This document shows positions 1 through 8,452 of a stretch of DNA of 64,000 bases, piece after piece. A model generated the notes under the pieces. The model searched no databases. It saw only the letters and a program-made list of their open reading frames with translations, and was not told the origin of the DNA. This stretch comes from Nitratifractor salsuginis DSM 16511 (GTDB taxonomy: Bacteria > Campylobacterota > Campylobacteria > Campylobacterales > Sulfurovaceae): contig NC_014935.1 in the NCBI RefSeq assembly GCF_000186245.1, forward strand, positions 62,001 through 126,000. Reading direction: 5' to 3'. A program made the position numbers and the translations under genes. Position 1 is the first letter of the stretch. Every line of letters starts with the position of its first letter.

Positions 1-509
1 TTGTGTCCCCCTTCCCGGGCATCCTCGAGGATAAGCCCCTCCTTCATCGCCTTTTCCATTTCGGGGGTAAGGGGCTTGTCGATTTTGAGATTGTAGGTCC
101 GGGGCAGTTTGCTCCCCATCAGGACATCGGCCACTTCGGGATTGTCCGTCAAGAGCAGCAAACCTTCACTGGCATAGTCGAGCCGGCCTACGGGGATGAA
201 GTGGCGGAACTTCCCCGGGAGTTTGTGGTAGATGGTGGTGCGCCCCCGGTCGTCCCTTTTGGTGACCAGGACCCCCCGCGGCTTGTTGTAGACTACCATC
301 GTCACTTCGCCCCGTTTCCTGGGATGGATCAGCTTGCCTCGGACGGCCACTTTGTCCTCGGGCCGGACTTTGTATCCGAAATCCTTGACCGGAAGGCGGT
401 TGACGGTGACAAGCCCCTCCTCGATTAGTTTGTCGGCATCCCGCCGGGAATAGGGGGTATTGTGGGATATATATTTATTGAGGCGCATGCCTTCTTCATT
501 TTGTTTCAT
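1..509 (-). CDS. RsuA/RluB-family rRNA pseudouridine synthase (3' end outside window)
   Basis: Isomerises a specific uridine in rRNA to pseudouridine during ribosome assembly. The protein begins MKQNEEGMRLNKYISHN, an S4-type RNA-binding domain (about residues 8-65). The catalytic domain follows, with the VGRLDYASEGLLLLT motif whose Asp attacks the uridine; this is the RsuA/RluB version of the motif. The frame runs off the left edge at about residue 169, so roughly the last third is missing. The start at 509 overlaps the stop of the upstream isomerase gene by 4 bases (ATGA), suggesting translational coupling. Family is clear; which rRNA position is modified (RluB, RluE, RluF or RsuA) cannot be told here. 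Confidence 0.9.
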   Translation of the reverse strand, partial: MKQNEEGMRLNKYISHNTPYSRRDADKLIEEGLVTVNRLPVKDFGYKVRPEDKVAVRGKLIHPRKRGEVTMVVYNKPRGVLVTKRDDRGRTTIYHKLPGKFRHFIPVGRLDYASEGLLLLTDNPEVADVLMGSKLPRTYNLKIDKPLTPEMEKAMKEGLILEDAREGGH

Positions 510-1501
510 ACTTTCTCCGATTTGATGCCGGCACTGACCAGGTCGTGCAGGTGGATGACCCCATGGATACGATCTTCCTCGTCCAGGACCGGCAAGAGTT
601 GGACTTTGGCCGCTTCGATGAGGGCCAGAGCGTCGCTGGCGAGCAGGGAAGTGTCCCGGATCGCTTTGGGGCCGGGGGTGGCGTAGTCGATAACGGGACG
701 TTCCATATCGAAATCCGTGCGCATCAATGCCCGTCTCAGGTCTCCATCGCTCATAATCGCCTCCAGGCGCCCCTCACGGGTGATGAGCACGTTGCCCAGC
801 TTCCCCTCGCTCATGGTGACGATCGCCTCTTTAAGCGGGGTTTGGGCTTCGACAATGGGCAAATCCTCCCGGCGCATCAGATCGGCCACCTTGACAAAGA
901 GGCGTCTTCCCAGGGAACCGCCGGGGTGAAAGGAAGCGAAATCCTCTTTTTTGAAGTTGCGTTTTTTCATCAGGGCGACGGCCAGCGCATCCCCCAAAGC
1001 CATCGTGAGGGTGGTGCTGGCGGTAGGAGCCGCCCCCAGGGGGCAGGCTTCCCGCTCGACCGAGATATCCAGGACCGTATCGGCATAGCGGGCCAGGGTG
1101 GAGCTTTTGCCGGCGGTCATCGCCAGCAGGGGGATCCCGAAGCGCCGGATATGGGGCAGAATATTGGAGAGTTCTTCACTTTCTCCGCTGTAGCTGATGG
1201 CAAGCACCCCGTCTTCGGGTCCGATCATCCCCAGATCGCCGTGGAGAGCTTCACTGGGATGGAGAAAAAAGCTCGAGGTCCCTGTACTGGCGAGGGTGGC
1301 GGCTATTTTGGCTCCTACGAGCCCCGATTTTCCGATGCCGGTGACGATCAGTTTCCCTTTGAGGGCATAAATGCTCTCCACCGCTTCGACAAAGGCGGTA
1401 TCGATCCGATCCGTCGCAGAGAGAAGGGCTTGGGCCTCTATCTGCAAAGTTTCACGGGCACTCTCGACAAGGGATTGGGTATCGGGACGGTTTGAATTCA
1501 T
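506..1501 (-). CDS. kdsD: Arabinose-5-phosphate isomerase (KdsD/KpsF)
   Basis: Interconverts ribulose-5-phosphate and arabinose-5-phosphate, the first committed step to the KDO sugar of lipopolysaccharide; cytoplasmic. The 331 residues hold an N-terminal SIS sugar-isomerase domain (about 30-165, with GIGKSGLVGAKIAATLAS and HGDLGMI) and two C-terminal CBS domains (about 195-325), the normal architecture and length. I chose the Met at 1501 over an upstream in-frame Met because MNSNRPDTQSLVE matches a typical N-terminus. An extended -10 box lies only 7 bases before it and there is no Shine-Dalgarno, so the mRNA may be leaderless. H. pylori also keeps this gene next to rnj and ksgA. Confidence 0.93.
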   Translation of the reverse strand: MNSNRPDTQSLVESARETLQIEAQALLSATDRIDTAFVEAVESIYALKGKLIVTGIGKSGLVGAKIAATLASTGTSSFFLHPSEALHGDLGMIGPEDGVLAISYSGESEELSNILPHIRRFGIPLLAMTAGKSSTLARYADTVLDISVEREACPLGAAPTASTTLTMALGDALAVALMKKRNFKKEDFASFHPGGSLGRRLFVKVADLMRREDLPIVEAQTPLKEAIVTMSEGKLGNVLITREGRLEAIMSDGDLRRALMRTDFDMERPVIDYATPGPKAIRDTSLLASDALALIEAAKVQLLPVLDEEDRIHGVIHLHDLVSAGIKSEKV

Positions 1502-1508
1502 AGGGGAG

Positions 1509-1514
1509 ATTATA
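1509..1514 (-). promoter_or_regulatory. Extended -10 box (TGCTATAAT) for kdsD
   Basis: On the minus strand TATAAT at 1514-1509 is preceded by TGC, a perfect extended -10. The ATG begins 7 bases downstream, where transcription would start. No -35 match is seen, and the intervening bases CTCCCCT are not a ribosome binding site. Confidence 0.6.
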
Positions 1515-1545
1515 GCACAGGAAGGGCCCACGGCCCCGGCCCTTT

Positions 1546-3624
1546 TTAGACCAGGAAGACCGCAGGAATGATGATGGGGTATTTTTTGTAGCGCTTGAGG
1601 ATGTGTTTGCGCACGACCCCGCGCAGGTCGTCTTCGATCACTTTGTTGCTCACAGTCGGATCGACTTTGTTGTTGACGAGGTAGCTTTCGATGAGCTGTT
1701 CGATCTCTTTGGCGAACTGCTTGTCCTCCCGGTCGGGGACCAGCCCGTAGGAGGTGACGATGGGGTGATCGACCATCCGGCCGGTCTGGGTAGAGATCTT
1801 GGCCACGATGTTGACGACCCCTTCGGTGGAGAGTTTCTGGCGGTCATCGACGACATCGGCGTAGATCTCTTTGTTGTTCTGGTTGTCGATGTAGCGTTTG
1901 CCTGTTTTGACGGTTTTGACCTTTTTGATATATTTGGTCGTGATTTCGATCTGGTCTCCGTCGCTCATCAGCAGCATATTGCGCTCGTCGACGCCGCAGC
2001 TTGCCGCAGTGCGGGCATGGGCGGCGATGTGGTTGTATTCTCCGTGTACGGGCAGGAAGAATTTGGGCTGGACCAGGCGCAGAATGAGCTTCTGTTCCTC
2101 CTGGGAAGCGTGGCCGGAGACGTGAATGTCGCTGCACTCTTTGTAACGGACGGTCACGCCGGCTTTGAGCAGGAGGTTGAGCAGCTTGGAGACGCTCGCC
2201 TCGTTGCCGGGGATGGCGCTGGCGGAGATGATGACGGTATCGGTGGGCTTGAGCTTGATATGCCGATGCTCGTCGGTGGCCATCCGCGAAAGGGCGGCCA
2301 TCGTCTCTCCCTGGCTTCCGGTGGTGACGACGAGGATTTCGCTGTCTTTGTATTTGCCGACTTCGTGGGCTTCAATGAAGTGCTTGTCGTCCACGTCGAT
2401 GTAGCCCAGGCGGCGGACCGTCTCGATGTTGCGCTCCATAGAACGCCCGATGACGCAGATCTTGCGACCGTGTTTGACACCCCGTTCGATCGCCTGGAAG
2501 ATCCGGTGGGCGTTGGAGGAGAAGGTGGACATGATCACCCGTCCCTTGGCCATTTCGAAAAGCTTGTCAAAGGTCTTGCCCACCACCGCTTCGCTCTTGG
2601 TGAAGCCGGGGTTGTGGCTGTTGGTGGAGTCGGAGAAGAGGCAGAGGACCCCCTGGGCACCGTAATGGGCGAAGCGGTGCAGATCGGCGGTATACCCGTC
2701 GATGGGGGTATGGTCGATCTTGAAGTCGGCGGTATGGATCAGGGTGCCGATAGGGGTCTGGATCGCCAGGGAGGATGAATCGACGATGGAGTGGGTCATA
2801 TGCATCCACTCGATCTTGAACTCTCCGATATCGTAGATCTTTCTTTTGACCACGTAGCGGAAGTATTTCTTGTCTGCCTGCAGGCCGTGTTCGTCAAATT
2901 TGTTCCCGATCATCGCCAGGGCGAGGGGTGTGCCGTAGATGGGGAACTTGAGCTCTTTGAAGAGATAGGGGACCGCGCCGATGTGGTCTTCGTGGGCGTG
3001 GGTGATGACAATAGCGCGGATCTTGTCTTTGATGGCATGCAGATAGCTGAAATCGGGCACCAGGATATCGACGCCGTGCATCGTTTCATCGGGGAAGCTC
3101 ATTCCCACGTCGATGATGATGGCGTCCTTCTCGGTCTCGAGTACGGCGATGTTCCCGCCGATCTCTCCCAGGCCGCCCAGGGGGGTGAAGCGCAGTTTGC
3201 CCTTGGCCCCCATATCGATCTGTTTCCAGGGATTCATCCGCTCCTGCTGAACTCTTTCGTTCTCCAGGATGGCGGCTTTCATATCGGCGGGGACGGTGGT
3301 GTCGATCTTGGGACGACGACTGCCCCGTCCACGTCCGCCGCCGTTGCCGTTGCTACGGTTTTGGTTCTGATTGCGGTTGCTTTGATTGCGGTTTCTGTTG
3401 TTATTGTTGTTGCGACGGTTGCCTTCGTTGCGGCTTTTGTTCTCGCCGCCGTTGCTGCGTTCGCCTTGATTGTTGTTCTCTTTGCGGGGTGCCTCGGACG
3501 CAGCCCCGGCACTCTTGCCTTCCGTTTTTTTGTTGTTGCGGAAGGGATTGGGTCGTCTCCGGCTTCTATTGCCGGAGTTGTTCTTGTTCTGATTTTCCGT
3601 TGATGGGTTTTGATTCTTTTCCAT
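1546..3624 (-). CDS. rnj: Ribonuclease J with Asn-rich N-terminal extension
   Basis: Metallo-beta-lactamase/beta-CASP exo- and endoribonuclease for mRNA decay and rRNA maturation. Of 692 residues the first 110 or so are low-complexity Asn/Arg/Gly/Lys (runs such as NNNNNRNRN and GGGRGRGSRR), probably disordered and RNA-binding; an N-terminal extension is also known in Helicobacter RNase J. The nuclease starts near 135, with the zinc motif THAHEDHIGA near 207-216. The beta-CASP domain and the C-terminal motifs SGHAS and PVHGEY (near 515-545) are all present. The first 59 bases overlap the 3' end of rsmA, and rsmA-rnj-kdsD is the order seen in H. pylori. Confidence 0.96.
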   Translation of the reverse strand: MEKNQNPSTENQNKNNSGNRSRRRPNPFRNNKKTEGKSAGAASEAPRKENNNQGERSNGGENKSRNEGNRRNNNNNRNRNQSNRNQNQNRSNGNGGGRGRGSRRPKIDTTVPADMKAAILENERVQQERMNPWKQIDMGAKGKLRFTPLGGLGEIGGNIAVLETEKDAIIIDVGMSFPDETMHGVDILVPDFSYLHAIKDKIRAIVITHAHEDHIGAVPYLFKELKFPIYGTPLALAMIGNKFDEHGLQADKKYFRYVVKRKIYDIGEFKIEWMHMTHSIVDSSSLAIQTPIGTLIHTADFKIDHTPIDGYTADLHRFAHYGAQGVLCLFSDSTNSHNPGFTKSEAVVGKTFDKLFEMAKGRVIMSTFSSNAHRIFQAIERGVKHGRKICVIGRSMERNIETVRRLGYIDVDDKHFIEAHEVGKYKDSEILVVTTGSQGETMAALSRMATDEHRHIKLKPTDTVIISASAIPGNEASVSKLLNLLLKAGVTVRYKECSDIHVSGHASQEEQKLILRLVQPKFFLPVHGEYNHIAAHARTAASCGVDERNMLLMSDGDQIEITTKYIKKVKTVKTGKRYIDNQNNKEIYADVVDDRQKLSTEGVVNIVAKISTQTGRMVDHPIVTSYGLVPDREDKQFAKEIEQLIESYLVNNKVDPTVSNKVIEDDLRGVVRKHILKRYKKYPIIIPAVFLV

Positions 3625-4426
3625 GGTCGGGTTCCTTTGTCAATGCTTGATAGAGTCGATGATAAAGCGTCGTCCCGACCTGATGGGGTCGTAGCGTCTT
3701 GCCCAGCTTGAGCGCCTCGAAGAGGGGCTCGAGGAGCGATTTGGGGTAGGCGGCAGAGAGGTTTTTCATCAGGGTCTTTCTCGGCTGCCTAAACGCGGCT
3801 TTGAGAAAAGCTTCGAATCCCCCATCTGTCAGGTTGTGTTCTTTACGGATCTCCAGAACGGCGGATTCGACTTTGGGGGGCGGATTGAAAGCGGAGGGAG
3901 GCACCAGGAGGCGTATTCGCGCCTCACCGACACTCCCCGCCAGGACCGAGAGAGCCGAGAAATTCCGATCACCCTCCCGGGCTGCGAACTTTTCGGCGAC
4001 CTCTTTTTGCACCATTGTGAGTGTGGATCGACAATGGGGGTCACGCAGGGCTTTCAAAATGATGTTGGTGGCGATGTAGTAGGGCAGATTGGCCACCAGC
4101 CGGTAGGGCCGGTCGATCAGGCTGCCGTTTTTCCATCGCTCCAGGACATCACCGCACTCCAGTCGGAGCCGGCCGTCGGCGATCTCCCGGGAAAAGTTTT
4201 TCCCCAGGTAGTCACACAACCGTTTGTCTACCTCGAACGCCGTCACAGGGCGGACGCGGACGAGCTCTTTGGTTAAATCACCTAACCCAGGCCCGATCTC
4301 TACCACCGGCAGATCGTCATCGGGCATCGATTGGATGATTTGTTCCACGACGCTTCGATCTTCCAAAAAGTTCTGTCCGAACCGTTTGTCAGCGATTTGG
4401 GAAGCGTCTGGCCTATAATTTTTCAT
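3566..4426 (-). CDS. rsmA: 16S rRNA adenine(1518/1519) dimethyltransferase RsmA (KsgA)
   Basis: Dimethylates two adjacent adenines in helix 45 of 16S rRNA late in 30S assembly. The 286 residues carry the KsgA N-terminus DKRFGQNFLED, SAM-binding motif VVEIGPGLGDLT (about 41-52), the adenine-binding NLPYY (about 113-117) and the C-terminal helical domain. The last 20 residues (NGKSEQEQLRQ end) are encoded in the overlap with rnj, read in another frame. No Shine-Dalgarno is visible before the ATG; the sequence there is TATAATG. Confidence 0.96.
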   Translation of the reverse strand: MKNYRPDASQIADKRFGQNFLEDRSVVEQIIQSMPDDDLPVVEIGPGLGDLTKELVRVRPVTAFEVDKRLCDYLGKNFSREIADGRLRLECGDVLERWKNGSLIDRPYRLVANLPYYIATNIILKALRDPHCRSTLTMVQKEVAEKFAAREGDRNFSALSVLAGSVGEARIRLLVPPSAFNPPPKVESAVLEIRKEHNLTDGGFEAFLKAAFRQPRKTLMKNLSAAYPKSLLEPLFEALKLGKTLRPHQVGTTLYHRLYQALTKEPDHGKESKPINGKSEQEQLRQ

Positions 4427-4475
4427 TATACACTTTTTTACTTAAATGGCAATCGCCCAATTTCCCTACTTTGGA

Positions 4476-4481
4476 TATAAT
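4476..4481 (+). promoter_or_regulatory. -10 box for hisF
   Basis: TATAAT, 37 bases before the hisF start in the 92-bp divergent gap between rsmA and hisF. No strong -35 hexamer is visible. Transcripts would have a leader of about 30 bases. Confidence 0.55.
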
Positions 4482-4518
4482 CGGACTCTCAAAAATTATA
4501 TTATATGGATAGAAAGCG

Positions 4519-5289
4519 ATGCACAAAGATTATTTCGCTAAACGGATTATACCATGTCTCGATGTCAACGCCGGCCGGGTGGTCAAAGGGGTCAATTTCG
4601 TCAACCTCCGTGATGCCGGAGATCCGGTAGAGGTGGCGAGGCGTTACAACGAGGAGGGGGCCGACGAGTTGACCTTTCTCGATATCACCGCCACACACGA
4701 AGAGCGGGGGACCATCGTCGAAGTGGTTCGGCAGGTCGCCAAAGAGGTTTTCATTCCTTTGACGGTCGGCGGGGGGATCCGGGAGTTGGAAGATATCTAT
4801 CGACTTTTGGATGCGGGATGCGACAAAGTCAGTATCAACTCAGCGGCGATCAAACGCCCCGCCTTCATCGAAGAGGGGGCCAAGCGCTTCGGCTCCCAGT
4901 GCATCGTCGTCGCCATCGATGCCAAACGGGTCGGGGAGGGGAAATGGAATATCTTCACCCACGGCGGGCGCAAAGATACCGGCATCGACGCGATCGAGTG
5001 GGCGAAGGAGGCTTACAACCGGGGAGCCGGAGAATTGCTGGTGACCTCTATGGATGCCGACGGCACCAAGGCCGGATTCGACAATGAACTCAACCAACGG
5101 ATCGGGGAAGTGGCCCCCATCCCTATCATCGCCAGTGGGGGAGCGGGAACGATGCGGCATATCGAAGAGGCCTTTACCGTGGGCAAAGCCGATGCGGCTC
5201 TCGCGGCGAGTATTTTCCACTTTCGCGAGATCGACATTATGGATCTCAAACGCTATCTCAAATCCCGCGATATTCCCGTGAGGCTCTGA
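4519..5289 (+). CDS. hisF: Imidazole glycerol phosphate synthase cyclase subunit HisF
   Basis: Cyclase half of the HisF-HisH enzyme of histidine synthesis; uses ammonia from HisH to convert PRFAR to imidazole glycerol phosphate and AICAR. A full-length 256-residue (beta/alpha)8 barrel: catalytic Asp15 in [12 protein letters not shown], the second catalytic Asp near 134 in [10 protein letters not shown], and the phosphate loops TVGGGIR and ASGGAGT. No other his genes lie nearby. It is followed after one base by the nucleoside phosphorylase gene, so the two are probably cotranscribed. Confidence 0.97.
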   Translation: MHKDYFAKRIIPCLDVNAGRVVKGVNFVNLRDAGDPVEVARRYNEEGADELTFLDITATHEERGTIVEVVRQVAKEVFIPLTVGGGIRELEDIYRLLDAGCDKVSINSAAIKRPAFIEEGAKRFGSQCIVVAIDAKRVGEGKWNIFTHGGRKDTGIDAIEWAKEAYNRGAGELLVTSMDADGTKAGFDNELNQRIGEVAPIPIIASGGAGTMRHIEEAFTVGKADAALAASIFHFREIDIMDLKRYLKSRDIPVRL

Positions 5290-5290
5290 G

Positions 5291-5830
5291 ATGTTCATCT
5301 GTGCGGGCAACAATGAAAGCTTCGACTTCGCACTGCCGATCGGGGTGGGCTTGGTGGAGTCGGCGATGAACCTGACGCGCCTGGCGAGTATGGAAGCTCC
5401 GGAGTTCCTGGTCTTCGTCGGGACGGCGGGCAGCTACGGCAAGCATCGGATCTTCGACATCGTCGAATCCAAAACGGCGGCCAATGTGGAGCAGGCGCTC
5501 TTGATGGGGACAGCATATACTCCGATCAACAATGTGGTTTCGGCCGCCCAGGATGTTTCACGTGAAACAATCGTCAACTCCTCCAACTATATCACGACCG
5601 ATAAAGAGATGGCGAAAAAGTTTTTGGCCAAACGGCTGGAGTTGGAAAATATGGAGTTTTTCTCTGTCCTGGCGGTGGCCAAAATGTTCAACATCCCGGC
5701 CGGTGGAGTTTTCTGCGTCACGAATTATTGCGACGAGAATGCTCACGAGGATTTTTTGAAAAATCAAAAAGAGGCGATGCAGCGTCTCGAAAATTATCTC
5801 AGAGACAAAGGTGTCTTAAAAAATGACTAA
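5291..5830 (+). CDS. Purine nucleoside phosphorylase/nucleosidase superfamily protein
   Basis: The 179 residues have the PNP/UDP-phosphorylase fold signature: [20 protein letters not shown] at the N-terminus, FVGTAGSYG as the phosphate/ribose loop, and [30 protein letters not shown] near the C-terminus, where family members bind base and ribose. It is shorter than the usual 230-240 residues and lacks part of the N-terminal segment, a feature I associate with Campylobacterota homologues. Substrate is uncertain. Starts one base after the hisF stop and overlaps rlmN by 8 bases. A perfect parS palindrome is embedded in the frame, encoding DVSRET. Confidence 0.75.
   Translation: MFICAGNNESFDFALPIGVGLVESAMNLTRLASMEAPEFLVFVGTAGSYGKHRIFDIVESKTAANVEQALLMGTAYTPINNVVSAAQDVSRETIVNSSNYITTDKEMAKKFLAKRLELENMEFFSVLAVAKMFNIPAGGVFCVTNYCDENAHEDFLKNQKEAMQRLENYLRDKGVLKND
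5554..5569. other. parS: parS centromere site (ParB binding)
   Basis: TGTTTCACGTGAAACA, a perfect 16-bp palindrome matching the widely conserved bacterial parS consensus (TGTTNCACGTGNAACA type). It lies inside the phosphorylase gene, as parS sites often do, and is one of two identical copies in the window. Confidence 0.88.
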
Positions 5831-6935
5831 TGACCAACGATCGACGACCAACGATTCCGAAAAAAGAATCATCCACGACTATACCAAAGAGGAACTGGGC
5901 CGGGAGATTCAGCCCGCCTTTAGAGCCAAACAGATCTACAACTGGATCTACCACAAACACGCCGACAGTTTCGAGGAGATGGCCAACCTTCCCAAAACGA
6001 TGCGCCAGGAGCTGGCAAAAAAATATGAACTGCATCCCCTGGAGATGGTTTCGAAACAGGAGAGCCGCGACGGGAGTATCAAGTATCTCTTCCGGCTCCA
6101 TGACGGGCACACCGTCGAAGCGGTTTTGCTGCTGATGAAAGAGGCTCAGTATCACGAAGACGGCACACTCAAACACCACCGCCGCTATACCGTTTGCATC
6201 TCTTCCCAGGTAGGATGTAAGGTAGGGTGCGCCTTTTGCCTCACGGCCAAAGGGGGATTTATCCGTAATCTCAGTGCCGGAGAGATCGTCGATCAGGTGC
6301 TGGAGATTTACAAAGATCAGAATATCCCCTCCAATCACCGTGTCAATCTGGTCTATATGGGGATGGGGGAGCCTCTTGACAATCTGGACAATGTGGCCAA
6401 GGCTGTCAAGATCTTCGCCGATATGGACGGGATGAGCATCTCCCCCAACCGTCAAACGATTTCGACATCGGGCCTCAGCTCCAAGATCGAAAAACTGGGG
6501 CGGATGGATCTGGGTGTCAATCTGGCGATCAGCCTGCACGCGGTGGATGACGAACTGCGGGAGAAGTTGATGCCGATTAACAAGGCATACAATATTGCCT
6601 CGATCATCGAAGCGGTGAGGAATTTCCCTGTCAATCAACGCAAGAAGGTTCTCTTCGAATATCTTGTCATCAAGCATGTCAACGACGATATCGCTTCGGC
6701 CAAGAAACTGGTCAAGCTCCTCAACGGACTCAAGGCGAAGGTCAATCTGATCTACTTCAATCCGTATCCGGGAACGGAGTTCGAGCGCCCCGAGCCTGAG
6801 GATATGAAGCGTTTTCAAGAGTATCTACTCAGCAAGGGCGTGCTCTGTACTATCAGGGAATCGAAGGGGCTGGATATCTCCGCGGCCTGCGGGCAACTCA
6901 GGGAACAAAAGCTTAGCGAAGGAGTGGGACGATGA
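5823..6935 (+). CDS. rlmN: 23S rRNA (adenine2503-C2)-methyltransferase RlmN
   Basis: Radical-SAM enzyme that methylates C2 of A2503 in 23S rRNA (and A37 in some tRNAs). The 370 residues show the CxxxCxxC cluster motif in [12 protein letters not shown] (about 128-139), GMGEPLDN, a SAM-binding TISTSG and the C-terminal [12 protein letters not shown] containing the methyl-carrier Cys. The N-terminus [14 protein letters not shown] is unusual: it is encoded by a direct repeat of GACCAACGAT and precedes the expected start region, so the true start may lie downstream. Overlaps the preceding stop by 8 bases and the next small gene by 4. Confidence 0.95.
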   Translation: MTNDQRSTTNDSEKRIIHDYTKEELGREIQPAFRAKQIYNWIYHKHADSFEEMANLPKTMRQELAKKYELHPLEMVSKQESRDGSIKYLFRLHDGHTVEAVLLLMKEAQYHEDGTLKHHRRYTVCISSQVGCKVGCAFCLTAKGGFIRNLSAGEIVDQVLEIYKDQNIPSNHRVNLVYMGMGEPLDNLDNVAKAVKIFADMDGMSISPNRQTISTSGLSSKIEKLGRMDLGVNLAISLHAVDDELREKLMPINKAYNIASIIEAVRNFPVNQRKKVLFEYLVIKHVNDDIASAKKLVKLLNGLKAKVNLIYFNPYPGTEFERPEPEDMKRFQEYLLSKGVLCTIRESKGLDISAACGQLREQKLSEGVGR

Positions 6936-7036
6936 CCCCGGTGGATTTGGCTCTTTATATTTTGATCGGCGGGGTAGTTGTCGTCGGAGTAGTCGGTTTT
7001 ATTATTGCTGTTCGGAGTGATGATAAGAAGAGTTGA
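6932..7036 (+). CDS. 34-residue single-pass membrane peptide coupled to rlmN
   Basis: Reads [14 protein letters not shown], then a Val/Gly/Ile-rich transmembrane stretch (about residues 7-28), then a charged tail RSDDKKS. The ATG overlaps the rlmN stop (ATGA), a strong sign of real coupled translation, and GGAG lies about 8 bases before it. Predicted topology is one inner-membrane helix with a cytoplasmic basic/acidic tail. I do not recognise a family. The stop codon falls in the first unit of a heptamer repeat. Confidence 0.6.
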   Translation: MTPVDLALYILIGGVVVVGVVGFIIAVRSDDKKS

Positions 7037-7071
7037 GAGTTGAGAGCTGAGCGTTGAGTGTTGAGAATTTA
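7030..7071. repeat. Degenerate heptamer array, GAGTTGA type
   Basis: Six tandem 7-bp units: GAGTTGA twice, then GAGCTGA, GCGTTGA, GTGTTGA and GAATTTA. The first unit contains the stop codon of the 34-residue peptide gene. Confidence 0.85.
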
Positions 7072-7129
7072 GTGCTTCGGGTATAGGCTTCTTCGGCGTT
7101 TATCTTCCATTCACGCCTCTCTATGTTCC

Positions 7130-7170
7130 TTTCTTTCTTCTTTGTTCCGCCACAAAGAAGAAAAGAAACG
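7130..7170. repeat. Large inverted repeat (CTTTCTTCTTTGT / ACAAAGAAGAAAAG)
   Basis: A hairpin with arms of about 13 bp and the loop TCCGCC in the convergent gap between the rlmN-side genes and the RluA-type gene. The flanks are poly-pyrimidine and poly-purine. A bidirectional terminator or a dispersed intergenic element are both possible. The rest of the 7037-7314 gap holds the two tandem arrays and no gene that I can support. Confidence 0.6.
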
Positions 7171-7280
7171 AACCCAAAGAAAGAAAAAAAGGCGAAGGAC
7201 TGACGTCAGTCAAAAACTCCCAATGTGGAATCTCTTGGATTAAACCTATTTCGTTCCTGTGAATTCCAAGGCTTTCCCTT

Positions 7281-7319
7281 CGGTTGCTCGGTTGCTCATT
7301 ACTCGGTTACTCGGTTATG
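7281..7319. repeat. Octamer array, CGGTTACT/CGGTTGCT type
   Basis: Units CGGTTGCT twice, a 7-bp CATTACT, CGGTTACT and CGGTTATG. The last unit supplies the stop codon of the minus-strand RluA-type gene. In that gene's sense the array begins ATAACCGAGTAACCGAG, and the same 17 bases recur after the Nudix gene at 60811. Confidence 0.85.
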
Positions 7320-8289
7320 ACAATACCTCGTCTGGTTTTTCACTCTCAACTTTCCATCCGTTTGTCACATTGAATTCCCGTTCCCGGGGTAGGGCGATTT
7401 CTGTTTTTGCTTGGCTGAAATCGTCGGGGCTGTAGAGTTTCCAGTGCTGTTTGTAGTGAAAGTCCAGGGAGTAGGCGTGGAGCATCAGGCGGCTGGCTCC
7501 GGTGTATTTGAGGCGCTGCTCAGAGCTTAGGCGCTCTTCAAGATAGGCTTCGGCTATCTCGTAGCTTGGGCCGTAGATGGGGTCTCCGAGTATAGGATGT
7601 TTCACGTGAAACAAATGGATGCGGATCTGGTGGGTCCGTCCGGTATGGGGGATGCATTCCAGGAGGGTGGCGTCGAGTCGCTCGTCGTACTGGATGGGGA
7701 GGAAGGTGGTGTAGGCACGTTTCCCTTCACGGTGGATAAAAACTTTGTGTTTTGTCGGCCCGTAGTCGTTATTGAGGATGATCGGCGCATCGACACTGAA
7801 GGGTTCCTCGATCCGGCCTGTAGCCCAGGCGCGGTAGCTCTTTTGGATCGCTTTACGCTCGAAGGCTCCTTTGAGAAAGCGCTCGGACTCTTTGTGCCGG
7901 CTGGCCAGGAGGAGGCCGGAGGTCTCTTTGTCGATTCGGTGGACGGCATTGGCATGCTGCCCGCCGTGGAAGCGTACCTCGTCGAGCATCGAGTAGGGAG
8001 TGGTCATTTTCTTGGGATGGACCAGGACGCCGCTGGGTTTGTCGAAGAGGTAGAAATCGGGGGTCGTGACTATCGGGGCATTACCCCGGCTTTGGGGTTC
8101 GAAATAGACCACCTCCACCTCTCCGCTGATTCGCGCCGATTTGTCCGGGAGGGTTTCCCCACGGCAGAGGAGTCGACCCCGGTCGATGATCCGTTGGGCT
8201 TCGCCCTGGGTGATGCCGAAGGTGCGCATCAGCCAGACAAAAGCGAGCTGCTCCTCCTCGAGATGAAAACGGCGTTGGACAAAGGGCAA
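7315..8289 (-). CDS. RluA-family RNA pseudouridine synthase
   Basis: Forms pseudouridine in rRNA or tRNA. The 324 residues have an S4-like N-terminal domain (about 10-75) and the RluA catalytic motif HRIDKETSGLLL (about 113-124, Asp catalytic), then GRTHQIRIH and GDPIYGP. The start is a TTG at 8289 with AAGGAG spaced normally before it. The C-terminus ends inside an octamer repeat. A parS palindrome is read here as the part of FHVKH. RluC versus RluD specificity cannot be assigned. Confidence 0.92.
   Translation of the reverse strand: MPFVQRRFHLEEEQLAFVWLMRTFGITQGEAQRIIDRGRLLCRGETLPDKSARISGEVEVVYFEPQSRGNAPIVTTPDFYLFDKPSGVLVHPKKMTTPYSMLDEVRFHGGQHANAVHRIDKETSGLLLASRHKESERFLKGAFERKAIQKSYRAWATGRIEEPFSVDAPIILNNDYGPTKHKVFIHREGKRAYTTFLPIQYDERLDATLLECIPHTGRTHQIRIHLFHVKHPILGDPIYGPSYEIAEAYLEERLSSEQRLKYTGASRLMLHAYSLDFHYKQHWKLYSPDDFSQAKTEIALPREREFNVTNGWKVESEKPDEVLS
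7598..7613. other. parS: parS centromere site, second copy
   Basis: TGTTTCACGTGAAACA again, identical to the copy at 5554, 2.04 kb away and inside the RluA-type gene. Confidence 0.88.
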
Positions 8290-8340
8290 TCAGGACTCCT
8301 TCACTGGGATTTGAGTAAAATATTAGCCAAAAAAAAGGGG

Positions 8341-8375
8341 CATTGGGCATTGGGCATTGGGCATTGGGCATTGGG
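8341..8375. repeat. Heptamer array, (CATTGGG)5
   Basis: Five perfect copies of CATTGGG in the 163-bp divergent gap between the RluA-type gene and purB, preceded by a poly-A run and GGGG. Confidence 0.95.
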
Positions 8376-8392
8376 CTGATTATTTTTCTTCT

Positions 8393-8432
8393 CCAATATA
8401 CCAATACACCAATACACCAATAGACCAATACA
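8393..8432. repeat. Octamer array, CCAATACA type
   Basis: Five tandem octamers (CCAATATA, CCAATACA twice, CCAATAGA, CCAATACA) ending 20 bases before the purB start. The array lies in the purB leader, so unit number would alter leader length. Confidence 0.93.
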
Positions 8433-8452
8433 CCCGTTCCAAAGGAACGAGA

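Noticed and set aside
1522-1547. Rho-independent terminator between rnj and kdsD
   Set aside because: The GGGCC..GGCCC hairpin has its T-run on the plus strand, where no gene precedes it; on the coding (minus) strand the A-run comes first and no U-run follows.
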